From NCBI GenBank assembly GCA_964548475.1, contig CAZJRF010000004.1, positions 1-36,693 of the forward strand: a stretch of 36,693 bases of DNA. Direction: 5' to 3'. The stretch is from VGBK01 sp964548475. GTDB taxonomy: Bacteria > Actinomycetota > Acidimicrobiia > Spongiisociales > UBA11373. Shown here in pieces: positions 1 to 7,148 of this stretch. The notes beneath the pieces are model-generated. The model saw nothing but the letters and a program-made list of their open reading frames with translations, made no database searches and was not told the origin of the DNA. Numbering within the stretch: position 1 is the stretch's first letter; the number at the start of each line of letters is the position of its first letter. Both the position numbers and the translations under genes were made by a program.

Positions 1-597
1 GATCAGCTGCATGTCGCCGTACTCGATGCCGTTGTGCACCATCTTGACGAAGTGGCCGGAGCCGTCGGGGCCCACCCAGTCGCAGCAAGGGGTGTCGTCA
101 TCGAGGCGGGCGGCGATGGCCTGCAGGAGGGGACGCACGAGCGGCCAGGCGGCGGCCGAGCCGCCGGGCATGATCGACGGCCCGTGGCGGGCACCCTCCT
201 CCCCGCCGGAGACGCCGGCGCCTACGTAGAGGAGCCCGCGTGCCTCGACCTCCCGCGTGCGGCGGATGGTGTCGGCGTAGTGGGAGTTCCCCCCGTCGAT
301 GATCACGTCGCCCGGTTCGAGCAGAGGCAGCAGCCCGCCGATGGTTTCGTCCACCGCCGACCCGGCCCGCACCATCAGCAGGATGCGGCGGGGCGGGGCC
401 AGCCGGGTGACCAGTTCCTGCAGGGAGTAAGCGGCGATAAGGCGGGCGCCGGCCCCCGCCCCGGAGACGAACTCCGTGGTACGGGCGGCGGTGCGGTTGT
501 AGACGGCGACGGTGAAGCCGTGGTCGTTGAGGTTCAGCGCCAGGTTGCGGCCCATGACCGCCAGGCCGATCAGGCCGATGTGGGCCGGCGCGCTCAC
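1..597 (-). CDS. gnd: 6-phosphogluconate dehydrogenase, N-terminal part (runs off the window)
   Basis: Cytoplasmic NADP-dependent enzyme of the oxidative pentose phosphate pathway that converts 6-phosphogluconate to ribulose 5-phosphate and CO2. The visible 199 codons start with a Rossmann dinucleotide site (IGLIGLAVMGRNLALN, about residues 8-23). They end in the substrate and catalytic motif HFVKMVHNGIEYGDMQLI, which is diagnostic of the family and contains the catalytic lysine. The C-terminal all-helical domain lies beyond the left edge, so the gene is incomplete only because the window cuts it. The GTG start at 597 follows an AGGAGG ribosome-binding site. It lies 46 bases downstream of the M1-type peptidase gene on the same strand and may be cotranscribed with it. 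Family assignment is secure; whether the enzyme prefers NAD or NADP cannot be read here. Confidence 0.95.
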   Translation of the reverse strand, partial: MSAPAHIGLIGLAVMGRNLALNLNDHGFTVAVYNRTAARTTEFVSGAGAGARLIAAYSLQELVTRLAPPRRILLMVRAGSAVDETIGGLLPLLEPGDVIIDGGNSHYADTIRRTREVEARGLLYVGAGVSGGEEGARHGPSIMPGGSAAAWPLVRPLLQAIAARLDDDTPCCDWVGPDGSGHFVKMVHNGIEYGDMQLI

Positions 598-643
598 CGC
601 TCCTCCTGCTGGGGGGAGCCAGGGTACCCCGGTCGGAGCGCCA

Positions 644-2176
644 TCACCCGGGCAAGGGGGGGAGCGCCGGCTCGAACAGCCAGGACCGGAACAGGGAGTC
701 GAGGTCGCGCCCGCTGAGCTCCTCGGCGAGCGCGATGAAGTCGGCGGTGGTGGCGTTGCCGTAGGCGAAGCGGGCGGCCCAGGCGCGCAGGATCTGCCGG
801 GTGATCTCGTCGCCCACCTCGGCCCGCAGGGCGTGCAGGGTGAGCCCGCCCCGCAGGTAGACCGAATGGTGGAACATGTCCTCACCGGCCGCCCCCGGGT
901 CGCCGGGGAGGGGATGGGGGCCGGCCGCCAGCCAGGCGTGGCTGCCGGCCACCTCCCGCCGGTAGGCCGCGGCTCCCCGATCGTGCTCTACCCAGAGCCA
1001 CTGGGCGAAGGTGGCGAAGCCCTCGTTCAGCCAGATGTCCTGCCAGGTAGCCGGGGTGACGCTGTTCCCGAACCACTGGTGAGCCAGTTCGTGGGCCACC
1101 ACCGCCTCGCTGCCCGGCCCGCCCGGCATGGAATCGAAGACGGTCAGGAGGGCCTCGCGTCCGAACACGCACAGGGTTTGGCTCTCCAGGGCGCCGGGGA
1201 GGCCGGGGACCACCGCATGGCCGTACTCGGCGAAGGGGTAAGGGCCGAAGAGATCCACGAAGAACTCGACCATCTCTGCCACCCGGTGGAGCGGGGAGGG
1301 CGGGTCGTCGGCCAGGTCGGCGGGCAGGTAGTCGCGCACCAGGACCCCGGCGGCCGTGCCCCACTCCACCCGGGCCAGGTTACCCACCACCACGGTGGCC
1401 AGGTAGGTCGCCATGGGCCGGGGCATGTCCCAGACGAAGGTGTTCTCGCCCTCGCCGGGCAGCACTTCCACCAGCGAGCCGTTGGCGGCGACGGTGCTGC
1501 CTTCCGGGGCGGTGATGCGGAAGGTGAAGGCCGCCTTGTCGGCGGGATGGTCGTTGCAGGGCAACCAGGTGCGGGCGCCGTCGGGCTCGGCCACCACGTA
1601 GGTGAGGCCGTCGGCCTCGACCCATCCCAGCGGGAAGCCCAGCGTGTTGAGGTTGCGAGGGGTGCCGTGGTAGCCGACCGCCACCGTGAAGGTCTCGCCG
1701 GCCGGGATGAGCCCGGCCGGGTCGATCACCAGTTTGGGGCCCTCGCGCGTAGACGGGGCGTCGGTGCCGTCTACCACCGTGTGGTCGACGGTGAGCCCGA
1801 GCAGGTCGAGGCGGAAGATGTCCAGGTCGGCGGTGGCGGCGGCGGTGATCGACACCCGACCGGCCAGCGTGTTGGCGGCCGGGTCCACGGTCAGTTCCAC
1901 CAGGTAGTGCTCCACGTCGTAGCCGGGGTTGCCCAGATCCGGGAAGTAGGGGTCGCCGAGCCCCATCGCTGCGCCGGCCGGAGACGAGGTGGAAGTGGTG
2001 ATGGCGATCGTGGTGGTGGTGGTCGCCACGGTGGAGGGCGGCGCGGGGACGGACGCGGCGGTCGAAGTGGAGGAACCGGCGGCGGGCGTGGTCCAACCGC
2101 CCGGGCCGGCGTCGCTGCACGACGCTGCCCAGAGGAGGAGGACAAGGAGGAGGGCGACGCCGCGGCCCCGGTTCAT
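644..2176 (-). CDS. M1-family zinc metallopeptidase, secreted lipoprotein
   Basis: About 510 residues. The N-terminus is a lipoprotein signal: basic MNRGRG, a leucine-rich core, then a lipobox-like AAS-C with the cysteine near residue 20. A Ser/Thr/Pro-rich linker of about 45 residues follows, so the enzyme is probably anchored outside the membrane. The catalytic core has HELAH near 362-366, then 18 residues and a zinc-binding Glu near 385 (NEGFA), matching the M1 HEXXH-x18-E signature. PGALESQT near 328-335 stands where aminopeptidases have GAMEN. At about 510 residues it is shorter than typical 850-residue M1 aminopeptidases, so it lacks most of the C-terminal helical domain. A GTG at 2179 is in frame just before the ATG, but TAAGCT placed six bases before the ATG suggests a leaderless message starting at 2176. 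Actual substrate unknown; aminopeptidase activity is inferred from family. Confidence 0.9.
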   Translation of the reverse strand: MNRGRGVALLLVLLLWAASCSDAGPGGWTTPAAGSSTSTAASVPAPPSTVATTTTTIAITTSTSSPAGAAMGLGDPYFPDLGNPGYDVEHYLVELTVDPAANTLAGRVSITAAATADLDIFRLDLLGLTVDHTVVDGTDAPSTREGPKLVIDPAGLIPAGETFTVAVGYHGTPRNLNTLGFPLGWVEADGLTYVVAEPDGARTWLPCNDHPADKAAFTFRITAPEGSTVAANGSLVEVLPGEGENTFVWDMPRPMATYLATVVVGNLARVEWGTAAGVLVRDYLPADLADDPPSPLHRVAEMVEFFVDLFGPYPFAEYGHAVVPGLPGALESQTLCVFGREALLTVFDSMPGGPGSEAVVAHELAHQWFGNSVTPATWQDIWLNEGFATFAQWLWVEHDRGAAAYRREVAGSHAWLAAGPHPLPGDPGAAGEDMFHHSVYLRGGLTLHALRAEVGDEITRQILRAWAARFAYGNATTADFIALAEELSGRDLDSLFRSWLFEPALPPLPG

Positions 2177-2182
2177 CACCCC

Positions 2183-2188
2183 AGCTTA
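2183..2188 (-). promoter_or_regulatory. -10 element of a leaderless promoter for the M1 peptidase
   Basis: TAAGCT reads on the minus strand and is followed by six bases and then the ATG at 2176. No Shine-Dalgarno sequence precedes this gene. No convincing -35 hexamer is seen at 16-18 bases. The same TANNNT-N6-start arrangement recurs elsewhere in the window. Confidence 0.55.
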
Positions 2189-2263
2189 CGACCGGGTGGA
2201 GCCCGGGCACACTGCCTGTGGTCGGAAGGGGCCGATAAGCCCGCGGCCGTCGCCCGGGGCATC

Positions 2264-2269
2264 TATGTT
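2264..2269 (+). promoter_or_regulatory. -10 element of a leaderless promoter for the NYN-domain gene
   Basis: TATGTT is followed by exactly six bases and then GTG at 2276. The spacing supports this GTG as both the transcription and translation start. There is no usable Shine-Dalgarno sequence. Confidence 0.55.
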
Positions 2270-2275
2270 GAGGGC

Positions 2276-3508
2276 GTGGAGCAAGGTGCCGACATCCTCT
2301 TCCGCCGCGCGCTGGAGGCGGCTGCCCGGGCTTTGCACGACTTGAAGGCCGATCAGATCCCCGCCGACCTGCGGCGGGTGGCCCGGCGTCCTCTTCCTCT
2401 TCCCCCGCCCCTGGCTGCTTCCTTGCTCAAGGGCCTTGATCGGTACGACTGGCTGCGGGAGAAGGCGGCGGAGGCCTGGCCAGAGGCCGACCCCGATGTG
2501 CCGGGGCCGGACCAGGCTTCCGCCCTGTTGCTGCTGCGGCCTCCCGGGTGGACGGCACAGGTGGCAGCTCTGGCGGCGGGGGTGGGAGCCGAGCAGGCGC
2601 GACGAGCGGACGATGACCTGGCCGAGCAACTGGCCAAGGCCCGCTCCGACGTCGAGGAGTCGAAGCGACGGGCACGGGCCGAGAAGGAGAAGGGCCGCCA
2701 GGCCATCCGGAAGGGGCGGGAGGAACTCGAGAAGCAACGGGCGGCCCGGCTGGCGCTGGAGAGAGCTCCCGCCCGGGCCGAGGCCGCCCACCAGGAAGCT
2801 CTCGAGCGCCTGCGGGCCGACCTGGCCGCGGTCACCAGGGAACTCGACGCCGCCCGGCGGGAGAGCCGCCGTTGCCGCGAAGAACTGGCCGAGCAGCGCC
2901 GGGCCCGGGCGGCGGCCGAGGCGCAGGTGGTGGAGACGGCGCCGGTGCCCACCTGGAGTGGCGATCCCCTGGAACTGGCCGTGTACCTGGATCGCACGGC
3001 CGCGATGGCCCGTCCCCCGGCACCGGGCGGGCAGCCCGCCGGGGTGAGCGGGGCGGCGCCCAGCTTGCGGCTGCCCCGGCGCATCCATCCCGACAAGCGG
3101 GAGGCGGTCGACTGGCTGGTGGCCCGCGGCGAAGCGACCACGGTCATCGTGGACGGGTACAACCTGGCGTTCACGCTGGCCGGGCGCGGCCAACCGGCGG
3201 TGGGCCGGGAGCGAGCCTTGATGCTGCTGGACCGGGTGCGGCGGGTGGCCCGGGGAGCGCTGCGAGTGGTGGCGGTGTTCGACTCGCGGCTGGCGATGGT
3301 GGCGGACGAGGCCCGGCCGGGACCGGTGGAGGTCCGTTTCGCGACCGGCGAGGGCGGGGCGGACGGGGAGATAATCGAGCTGGCCGGCGAGCTGGCCGGG
3401 GACCGGGTGGTGGTGAGCAGCGACCGCGAGGTGCGCGACAAGGCAGAAGCAGCCGGCGCGGTCGGTCTCTGGTCGGAGGCGCTGGCCGACTGGGCCCGGC
3501 GGCGCTGA
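2276..3508 (+). CDS. NYN-domain (YacP-like) putative RNA-binding/nuclease protein with central coiled coil
   Basis: About 410 residues in three parts. The N-terminal ~130 residues are of unknown function. A long charged coiled coil rich in Glu, Arg and Ala covers roughly residues 115-220. A C-terminal NYN/PIN-fold domain (about 280-410) carries the acidic residues expected of that nuclease fold: VIVDGYNLAF, VVAVFDS, then DGEIIELAGE and VVVSSDREVRDKA. YacP-like NYN proteins are linked to RNA processing (known for the family); a role here is inference. The open frame extends far upstream, but that part lies antisense to the M1 peptidase. The GTG at 2276 is preferred because a TATGTT hexamer lies exactly six bases before it. 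It diverges from the peptidase gene across about 100 bases. Confidence 0.82.
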   Translation: MEQGADILFRRALEAAARALHDLKADQIPADLRRVARRPLPLPPPLAASLLKGLDRYDWLREKAAEAWPEADPDVPGPDQASALLLLRPPGWTAQVAALAAGVGAEQARRADDDLAEQLAKARSDVEESKRRARAEKEKGRQAIRKGREELEKQRAARLALERAPARAEAAHQEALERLRADLAAVTRELDAARRESRRCREELAEQRRARAAAEAQVVETAPVPTWSGDPLELAVYLDRTAAMARPPAPGGQPAGVSGAAPSLRLPRRIHPDKREAVDWLVARGEATTVIVDGYNLAFTLAGRGQPAVGRERALMLLDRVRRVARGALRVVAVFDSRLAMVADEARPGPVEVRFATGEGGADGEIIELAGELAGDRVVVSSDREVRDKAEAAGAVGLWSEALADWARRR

Positions 3509-3555
3509 GGCCTCGGCGGGGGCGCCGGGGCGCGAAATCTGTCACTGGCTCCTCG

Positions 3556-3602
3556 TAGCTTGTGTTTCGAGGCCGCCCGGTGGGCGGGCGGCTGCCGGCA
3601 GC
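3556..3602 (+). promoter_or_regulatory. Candidate promoter and structured 5' leader of the small cysteine protein gene
   Basis: TAGCTT at 3556-3561 could be a -10 element. The leader that follows has an 8-bp hairpin (GCCGCCCG at 3572-3579 with CGGGCGGC at 3585-3592) and then a 12-base palindrome GCTGCCGGCAGC at 3591-3602, directly before the ribosome-binding site. There are no clear T runs, so a simple terminator for the upstream NYN gene is less likely, though not excluded. Confidence 0.35.
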
Positions 3603-3614
3603 AGTGGAGGTGCC

Positions 3615-3806
3615 ATGCTCATCGACTGCAACGAGTGCGTGCGTCAGCACACGACCGCCTGTCGCGACTGCGTGGTCACCCATCTGCTCGGCGACGCCGG
3701 GGGGCAGGTGGAGGTGTGCCCGGAGCAGGCCGAGGCGCTGAGCATCCTGGCCGAGTGCGGGCTCGTCCCCGAGCTGCGCTTGCAGCGCCGGGCGGCACAG
3801 GGCTGA
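3615..3806 (+). CDS. Small conserved cysteine-rich protein (63 aa), function unknown
   Basis: A TGGAGG ribosome-binding site four bases before the ATG supports translation. The protein has two close CxxC pairs (C5/C8 and C16/C19, the second within CRDCVVTHLL) plus Cys35 and Cys48. The N-terminal knuckle pattern suggests binding of zinc or another metal. A hydrophobic and acidic C-terminal half follows (AEALSILAECGLVPELRL). I recognise the general pattern of LIDC-x2-C and CxDCVVTxLL as one seen in actinobacterial small proteins of no known role. That recollection is not backed by a search. It sits 19 bases upstream of queG on the same strand, but queG appears to have its own leaderless promoter. 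Confidence 0.75.
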   Translation: MLIDCNECVRQHTTACRDCVVTHLLGDAGGQVEVCPEQAEALSILAECGLVPELRLQRRAAQG

Positions 3807-3813
3807 ATCACCC

Positions 3814-3819
3814 TACGCT
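3814..3819 (+). promoter_or_regulatory. -10 element of a leaderless promoter for queG
   Basis: TACGCT is followed by six bases and then GTG at 3826. No Shine-Dalgarno sequence is present in the 19-base gap after the small cysteine protein gene. This fixes the queG start and suggests transcription independent of the upstream gene. Confidence 0.55.
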
Positions 3820-3825
3820 GGCGGG

Positions 3826-4950
3826 GTGGAACTGCTTGCCTCCCTGCGCGCGGCGGCGGCCCGAACGGGCCCGGCCGGGCTGGAGGTGGCTTCCGCTGCC
3901 CCCTTCCCGAAGACTCACCGGGCCATCGAAGAACGGGTTGCCGCCGGGCTGCACGGAGGATTCCGGTCCACCTACCGCAACCCCGCCGCGGCGGCCGATG
4001 TGCGGGCTTCCTTCCCGTGGGCAGAGCGGCTGGTGGTCGCCTATCACGCCTACCTGCCCGCCGCCGGGTCACCGGGGCGTACCCGCCCGGGGACGGGGAG
4101 GGTGGCTCGCTTCGCCGTAGAGGACCACTACCGACCGCTGCGAGAAGCCCTGCAGGCTCTGGCCCGGTTGCTGCGCGACAGCGGCCATCAGGCCGAAGTG
4201 CTCTGTGACGACGCCCGTCTGGCAGACCGGGCGGCGGCGGTGCGGGCCGGGATCGGGTGGTGGGGGGCCAGCACCATGGTGGTGTCGCCCCGGCATGGGC
4301 CGTGGCTGCTGCTGGGCAGCGTAGTCACGGACGCTCTTTTTCCCGAGAGCACGGCGGAGAGCCAGGGCTGCGGCACGTGCACCGCGTGCCTGGCGGCTTG
4401 CCCTACAGGTGCCCTGATCGCTCCGGGGGTGTTGGATGCCCGGCGCTGCCTGTCCGCTATCACCCAGTCGCCGGGGTTCATCCCCGAAGCCTTCCGGCGA
4501 GCCCTGGGCGACCGCATCTACGGGTGCGATGCCTGCCTGGAGGCCTGCCCGCCGGGGCGGCCGCTGCTTGCGGCAACCCCGGAAGGGGCGGGGCGCATCG
4601 ACCTGGCCGGGCTGCTGGCCACCGACGACGATGGGCTGCGGCGGCGCTTCAGTCATTGGAACATCCCCCGGCGAGATCCCCGGTATCTGCGCCGCAACGC
4701 GCTGGTGGCCCTGGGCAACGCGGGGGGAACCGGGTCGGTGGCGGTGGCCGCCGGCTACCTGGGGCACGACGACGCGCTGCTGCGGGCTCACGCGGCTTGG
4801 GCGCTGGGCAGGCTGGGGGGAGTGGAAGCCCTGTCTGCGCTGCGGGCGGCCGCTGCCGGGGAAGGCGATCCGCAGGTGGCCGGGGAGATCCGCCACGCCC
4901 TGGAGAAGAAGGACGCGCCCGCCGACGATCTGGACCGGAGCACGTCCTGA
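3826..4950 (+). CDS. queG: Epoxyqueuosine reductase (cobalamin and 4Fe-4S dependent)
   Basis: 374 residues. QueG reduces epoxyqueuosine to queuosine in the anticodon wobble position of tRNAs, the last step of queuosine synthesis. The N-terminal half has the cobalamin-binding fold with the DR-x3-VRAGIGWWG stretch (about 134-147). Two 4Fe-4S clusters follow: C182-x2-C185-x2-C188-x3-C192 with Cys208 nearby, then C234-x2-C237-x3-C241. The C-terminus has two HEAT-like repeats (around YLRRNALVALGN and LLRAHAAWALGRLGG), as in known QueG structures. The GTG start is chosen because of the TACGCT-N6 spacing. The stop overlaps the start of the next gene by one base. No other queuosine genes are in the window. 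Confidence 0.93.
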   Translation: MELLASLRAAAARTGPAGLEVASAAPFPKTHRAIEERVAAGLHGGFRSTYRNPAAAADVRASFPWAERLVVAYHAYLPAAGSPGRTRPGTGRVARFAVEDHYRPLREALQALARLLRDSGHQAEVLCDDARLADRAAAVRAGIGWWGASTMVVSPRHGPWLLLGSVVTDALFPESTAESQGCGTCTACLAACPTGALIAPGVLDARRCLSAITQSPGFIPEAFRRALGDRIYGCDACLEACPPGRPLLAATPEGAGRIDLAGLLATDDDGLRRRFSHWNIPRRDPRYLRRNALVALGNAGGTGSVAVAAGYLGHDDALLRAHAAWALGRLGGVEALSALRAAAAGEGDPQVAGEIRHALEKKDAPADDLDRSTS

Positions 4951-5693
4951 TGCTGCTGGTGGCCGACGTGCACGGATCCAACCGGGCCCTCGCCCGGCTG
5001 GCTCGCTCGGGCGAGCCTCTGCTGGTGCTGGGGGATCTCCTCGACCTGTTCGACTACCGCACCGGCAAGGGGTTGATGGCCGAGCTGGTGGGCCGGGAGC
5101 TGGTTCTGGAGTTCGTGCGCCTGCGGGAGCACGGTGAGGGGGCGGCCGCCCGGGCGGTCTGGCGTTCATTCGAGGAGGAGCACGCCGAGGAAATGGGGGC
5201 CGGGTTCGACCGCATGGTGCAGGCCGGGTATGCGGAAGTGGCCGAGGCCCTGGCGGGGGCGGAGGCCTACGTCACCTTTGGGAATGCCGACCAGCCGGAC
5301 CTACTGCGGCGCAGCTTGCCTCCCGGTGTGCGCTTTGTGGACGGTGAGGTAGTCGAGATCGAGGGCCTCCGGGTGGGTTTCGCCGGCGGGGGCCTGACCT
5401 ACCCGGGCCGGGTGGGAGAGGATGAGCTGGCCGCCAAGCTGGACGGGCTGGGCCCGGTGGACGTGCTCTGCACCCACGTCCCGCCCGCCGTCTCTCCTCT
5501 CGGCCGGGATGTGATCAGCGGGCGCGCCAAGCAATCGCCGGCCGTGCTTGAGTATCTGTTGGCCCACCGTCCCCGGTGGCACTACTTCGGGGATGTCCAC
5601 CAGCCGCAGGCGGTCTCGTGGCGGGTGGGGAAGACGCTGTGCCGCAACGTGGGGCACTTCCGGGCGACCGGCCGGGCGGTGCGCCATGGGTGA
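4950..5693 (+). CDS. Calcineurin-like metallophosphoesterase
   Basis: 247 residues. The dimetal phosphoesterase motifs occur in order: D-x-H (VADVHG, Asp6/His8), GDxxD (GDLLD, about 28-32), a GN motif (TFGNAD, near 110-115), a lone His (LCTHVPP) and the terminal GDVH. Between motifs two and three is a helical insert rich in Glu and Arg (about residues 45-95). It is predicted to be cytoplasmic, with no signal peptide. The ATG overlaps the queG stop by one base (TGATG), so translation is probably coupled. Substrate cannot be assigned; small phosphodiesters or phosphoprotein targets are both possible. Confidence 0.85.
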   Translation: MLLVADVHGSNRALARLARSGEPLLVLGDLLDLFDYRTGKGLMAELVGRELVLEFVRLREHGEGAAARAVWRSFEEEHAEEMGAGFDRMVQAGYAEVAEALAGAEAYVTFGNADQPDLLRRSLPPGVRFVDGEVVEIEGLRVGFAGGGLTYPGRVGEDELAAKLDGLGPVDVLCTHVPPAVSPLGRDVISGRAKQSPAVLEYLLAHRPRWHYFGDVHQPQAVSWRVGKTLCRNVGHFRATGRAVRHG

Positions 5694-6426
5694 CATCGAC
5701 CTGGACCGGCTGGCGGCCGGCTATGCGCACCGCCGCACCAGCCAAGAGTCGAAGCGGCGAGCGGCGGCCGCGGCCATGGGCGCCGGTTTGGGGCCGGGGG
5801 CGGTGGCGGTGGATGTGGGCGGAGGCCGGGGTGATCACGCGGCGGTGCTGGCAGAGGGCGGCGCCCTGGCCCTGGTGGTGGACCGCTCCCCGGCGATGGC
5901 CCGGGCCTGCCGTGAGCGCGGGCTCCCGGCCCTGATCGGGGATGGGTGCCGGTTGCCCCTGGCCGGGGCCACGGCCGACCTGGTCTACTTCCATCTCTCA
6001 CTCCATTACGGGGGCTGGGAGACGATGCTGGCCGAGGCGGCCCGGGTCGCCCGCCCCGGGGGGCTGGTGATGGCCTGGACGTTCTCCCGGGAGCACTTTC
6101 GCCACAGCTTCCTGGCGCGCTTCTTCCCCTCGATCGTCCACATCGACGAGGCCCGCTTCCCGGACCCGGACCTGTTGGGCGCCCGGTTGCGGGCGCTGGG
6201 ACTGGAGCAGGTGACTCGGGTGACCGAGATCGAGACGGTGAGGCGCCGTGTCGAGGACTGGATGGTCGCGGTGCGGGCGGGGTTCGTCAGCACTCTGCAA
6301 CTGCTCGACCCCGCCGAGATGGAGACGGGGCTGGCCCGCTTCCGACAGGAGCACCCCGACCCGGAGGAGATACTGCACTACCGGCTCTGGTGGCGGGGCG
6401 TGTCGGGCCGCCGGCCCGCCGGGTAA
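5686..6426 (+). CDS. Class I SAM-dependent methyltransferase
   Basis: 246 residues. Motif I (VDVGGGRGDHAA, about 42-53) binds S-adenosylmethionine. VVDRSPAMARACRERG is the motif II region, and the post-I segment (LPLAGATADLVYFHLSLHY) resembles UbiE/Methyltransf_11 proteins, as does ARVARPGGLVMAW. The C-terminal part is likely the substrate-binding cap. The ATG at 5686 lies inside the end of the metallophosphoesterase gene (8-base overlap), indicating tight coupling with it and with queG. Substrate unknown. A small-molecule target is more likely than RNA given the fold variant, but that is inference. Confidence 0.85.
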   Translation: MGDIDLDRLAAGYAHRRTSQESKRRAAAAAMGAGLGPGAVAVDVGGGRGDHAAVLAEGGALALVVDRSPAMARACRERGLPALIGDGCRLPLAGATADLVYFHLSLHYGGWETMLAEAARVARPGGLVMAWTFSREHFRHSFLARFFPSIVHIDEARFPDPDLLGARLRALGLEQVTRVTEIETVRRRVEDWMVAVRAGFVSTLQLLDPAEMETGLARFRQEHPDPEEILHYRLWWRGVSGRRPAG

Positions 6427-6453
6427 GGCACCGGCGGCCGGTCCGGAGAAGCG

Positions 6454-6479
6454 GGAGGCCCGCCGGGGGGCGGGCCTCC
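6454..6479. terminator. Bidirectional hairpin between convergent methyltransferase and hsp20 genes
   Basis: Perfect 11-bp inverted repeat (GGAGGCCCGCC at 6454-6464, GGCGGGCCTCC at 6469-6479) with a GGGG loop. It sits in the 78-base gap between two convergent stop codons. No T run follows, as is common for hairpins in very high G+C genomes. Confidence 0.7.
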
Positions 6480-6504
6480 ACAGGTGGGCATGCTGAGGGA
6501 GGGG

Positions 6505-6918
6505 TCAGGAGGCGACGCCCACCTTGACCTTGCGGGGCAGGACCTCAGGCCGGCGGGGGACGGTCACCGTCAGGATACCGTCCTCGGCCTTGGCGGTGAT
6601 CTCGTCGGCGTTCAGGCCCTCGGGGAGGACCAGGGTGCGCTTGAACTCACCCACGAAGATTTCCCGGCGGTGGTAGCCGCCCTGCTCGGTGGTCTCCTCG
6701 AACTGGCGCTTGCCGCTGATGGTGAGGGTGCGGTCTTCCATGGTGACATCGACATCCTCGGGCTTCACCCCGGGGACCTCGACCCGGATGACGAGCTCCT
6801 TCTCCCGGTCGAACGCGTCGATGCGGGGAGCCCAGGTCGGCGTGGCGGTGACGCCGCGCTCGAAGAGACGATCCATCTCGCTGAGGAACGAGAACGGGTC
6901 AAAACGGACCAGATCCAT
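6505..6918 (-). CDS. Small heat-shock protein, Hsp20/alpha-crystallin family
   Basis: 137 residues, the usual bacterial size. An ATP-independent holdase chaperone that forms oligomers and binds unfolding proteins. The N-terminal arm MDLVRFDPFSFLSEMDRLF is typical. The alpha-crystallin domain spans about 32-125 (LVIRVEVPGVKPEDVDV, LTISGKR, then GEFKRTLVLPEG and DGILTVTVPR). The C-terminal VKV stands where the I-x-I/V oligomerisation motif is expected. The ATG at 6918 has a GGAGG site seven bases upstream, so the in-frame start 11 codons further up is rejected. An unusually A+T-rich stretch with an inverted repeat lies upstream and probably holds its stress-responsive promoter. Confidence 0.93.
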   Translation of the reverse strand: MDLVRFDPFSFLSEMDRLFERGVTATPTWAPRIDAFDREKELVIRVEVPGVKPEDVDVTMEDRTLTISGKRQFEETTEQGGYHRREIFVGEFKRTLVLPEGLNADEITAKAEDGILTVTVPRRPEVLPRKVKVGVAS

Positions 6919-6944
6919 GCTCAGGCCTCCTTTTCTTGCTGTCT

Positions 6945-7015
6945 GTACCACATCATATACACAAACCTACCATATAGCGACTTATATTCCCAGATGGTAT
7001 GCAGATGAGGTTTAT
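6945..7015 (-). promoter_or_regulatory. A+T-rich promoter/operator region upstream of hsp20
   Basis: About 70 bases of A+T-rich DNA in a very G+C-rich setting. On the minus strand TATGAT (6957-6952) is a good -10, giving a leader of about 25 bases that contains the GGAGG site. An interrupted inverted repeat lies just upstream: AAACCT (6963-6968) with AGGTTT (7008-7013), and inside it ACCAT (6969-6973) with ATGGT (6994-6998). The position over the -35 region suggests a repressor or activator site. I see no canonical HrcA CIRCE element or HspR HAIR site. Confidence 0.5.
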
Positions 7016-7115
7016 CCCTGAGGCCTTCGCGAGGGCTGACAGATTGCAGTGATCACCGCTTCCGGGACCCCCGGGGCGTCGGTGGTCACAAGGGAAGGAT
7101 CCGACCCTCTCCGCG

Positions 7116-7121
7116 TAGGCT
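7116..7121 (+). promoter_or_regulatory. Candidate -10 element for the ROK kinase gene
   Basis: TAGGCT on the plus strand, followed by a short leader that contains GAGGAGG and then GTG at 7149. No clear -35 hexamer. The divergent gap to hsp20 (6919-7148) holds no gene. Confidence 0.3.
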
Positions 7122-7148
7122 GTTCCCTGCAATGAGGAGGGCACCCGA

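Noticed and set aside
512..2275. Upstream extension of the NYN-domain frame, reading antisense through the M1 peptidase gene
   Set aside because: The translated stretch is low-complexity Gly/Arg/His-rich sequence with no domain, while the opposite strand encodes a clear HEXXH peptidase.
3572..3592. 8-bp hairpin considered as a terminator of the NYN gene
   Set aside because: It lies within the likely leader of the next gene, after a possible -10, and has no T run. Left as a leader structure with low confidence.
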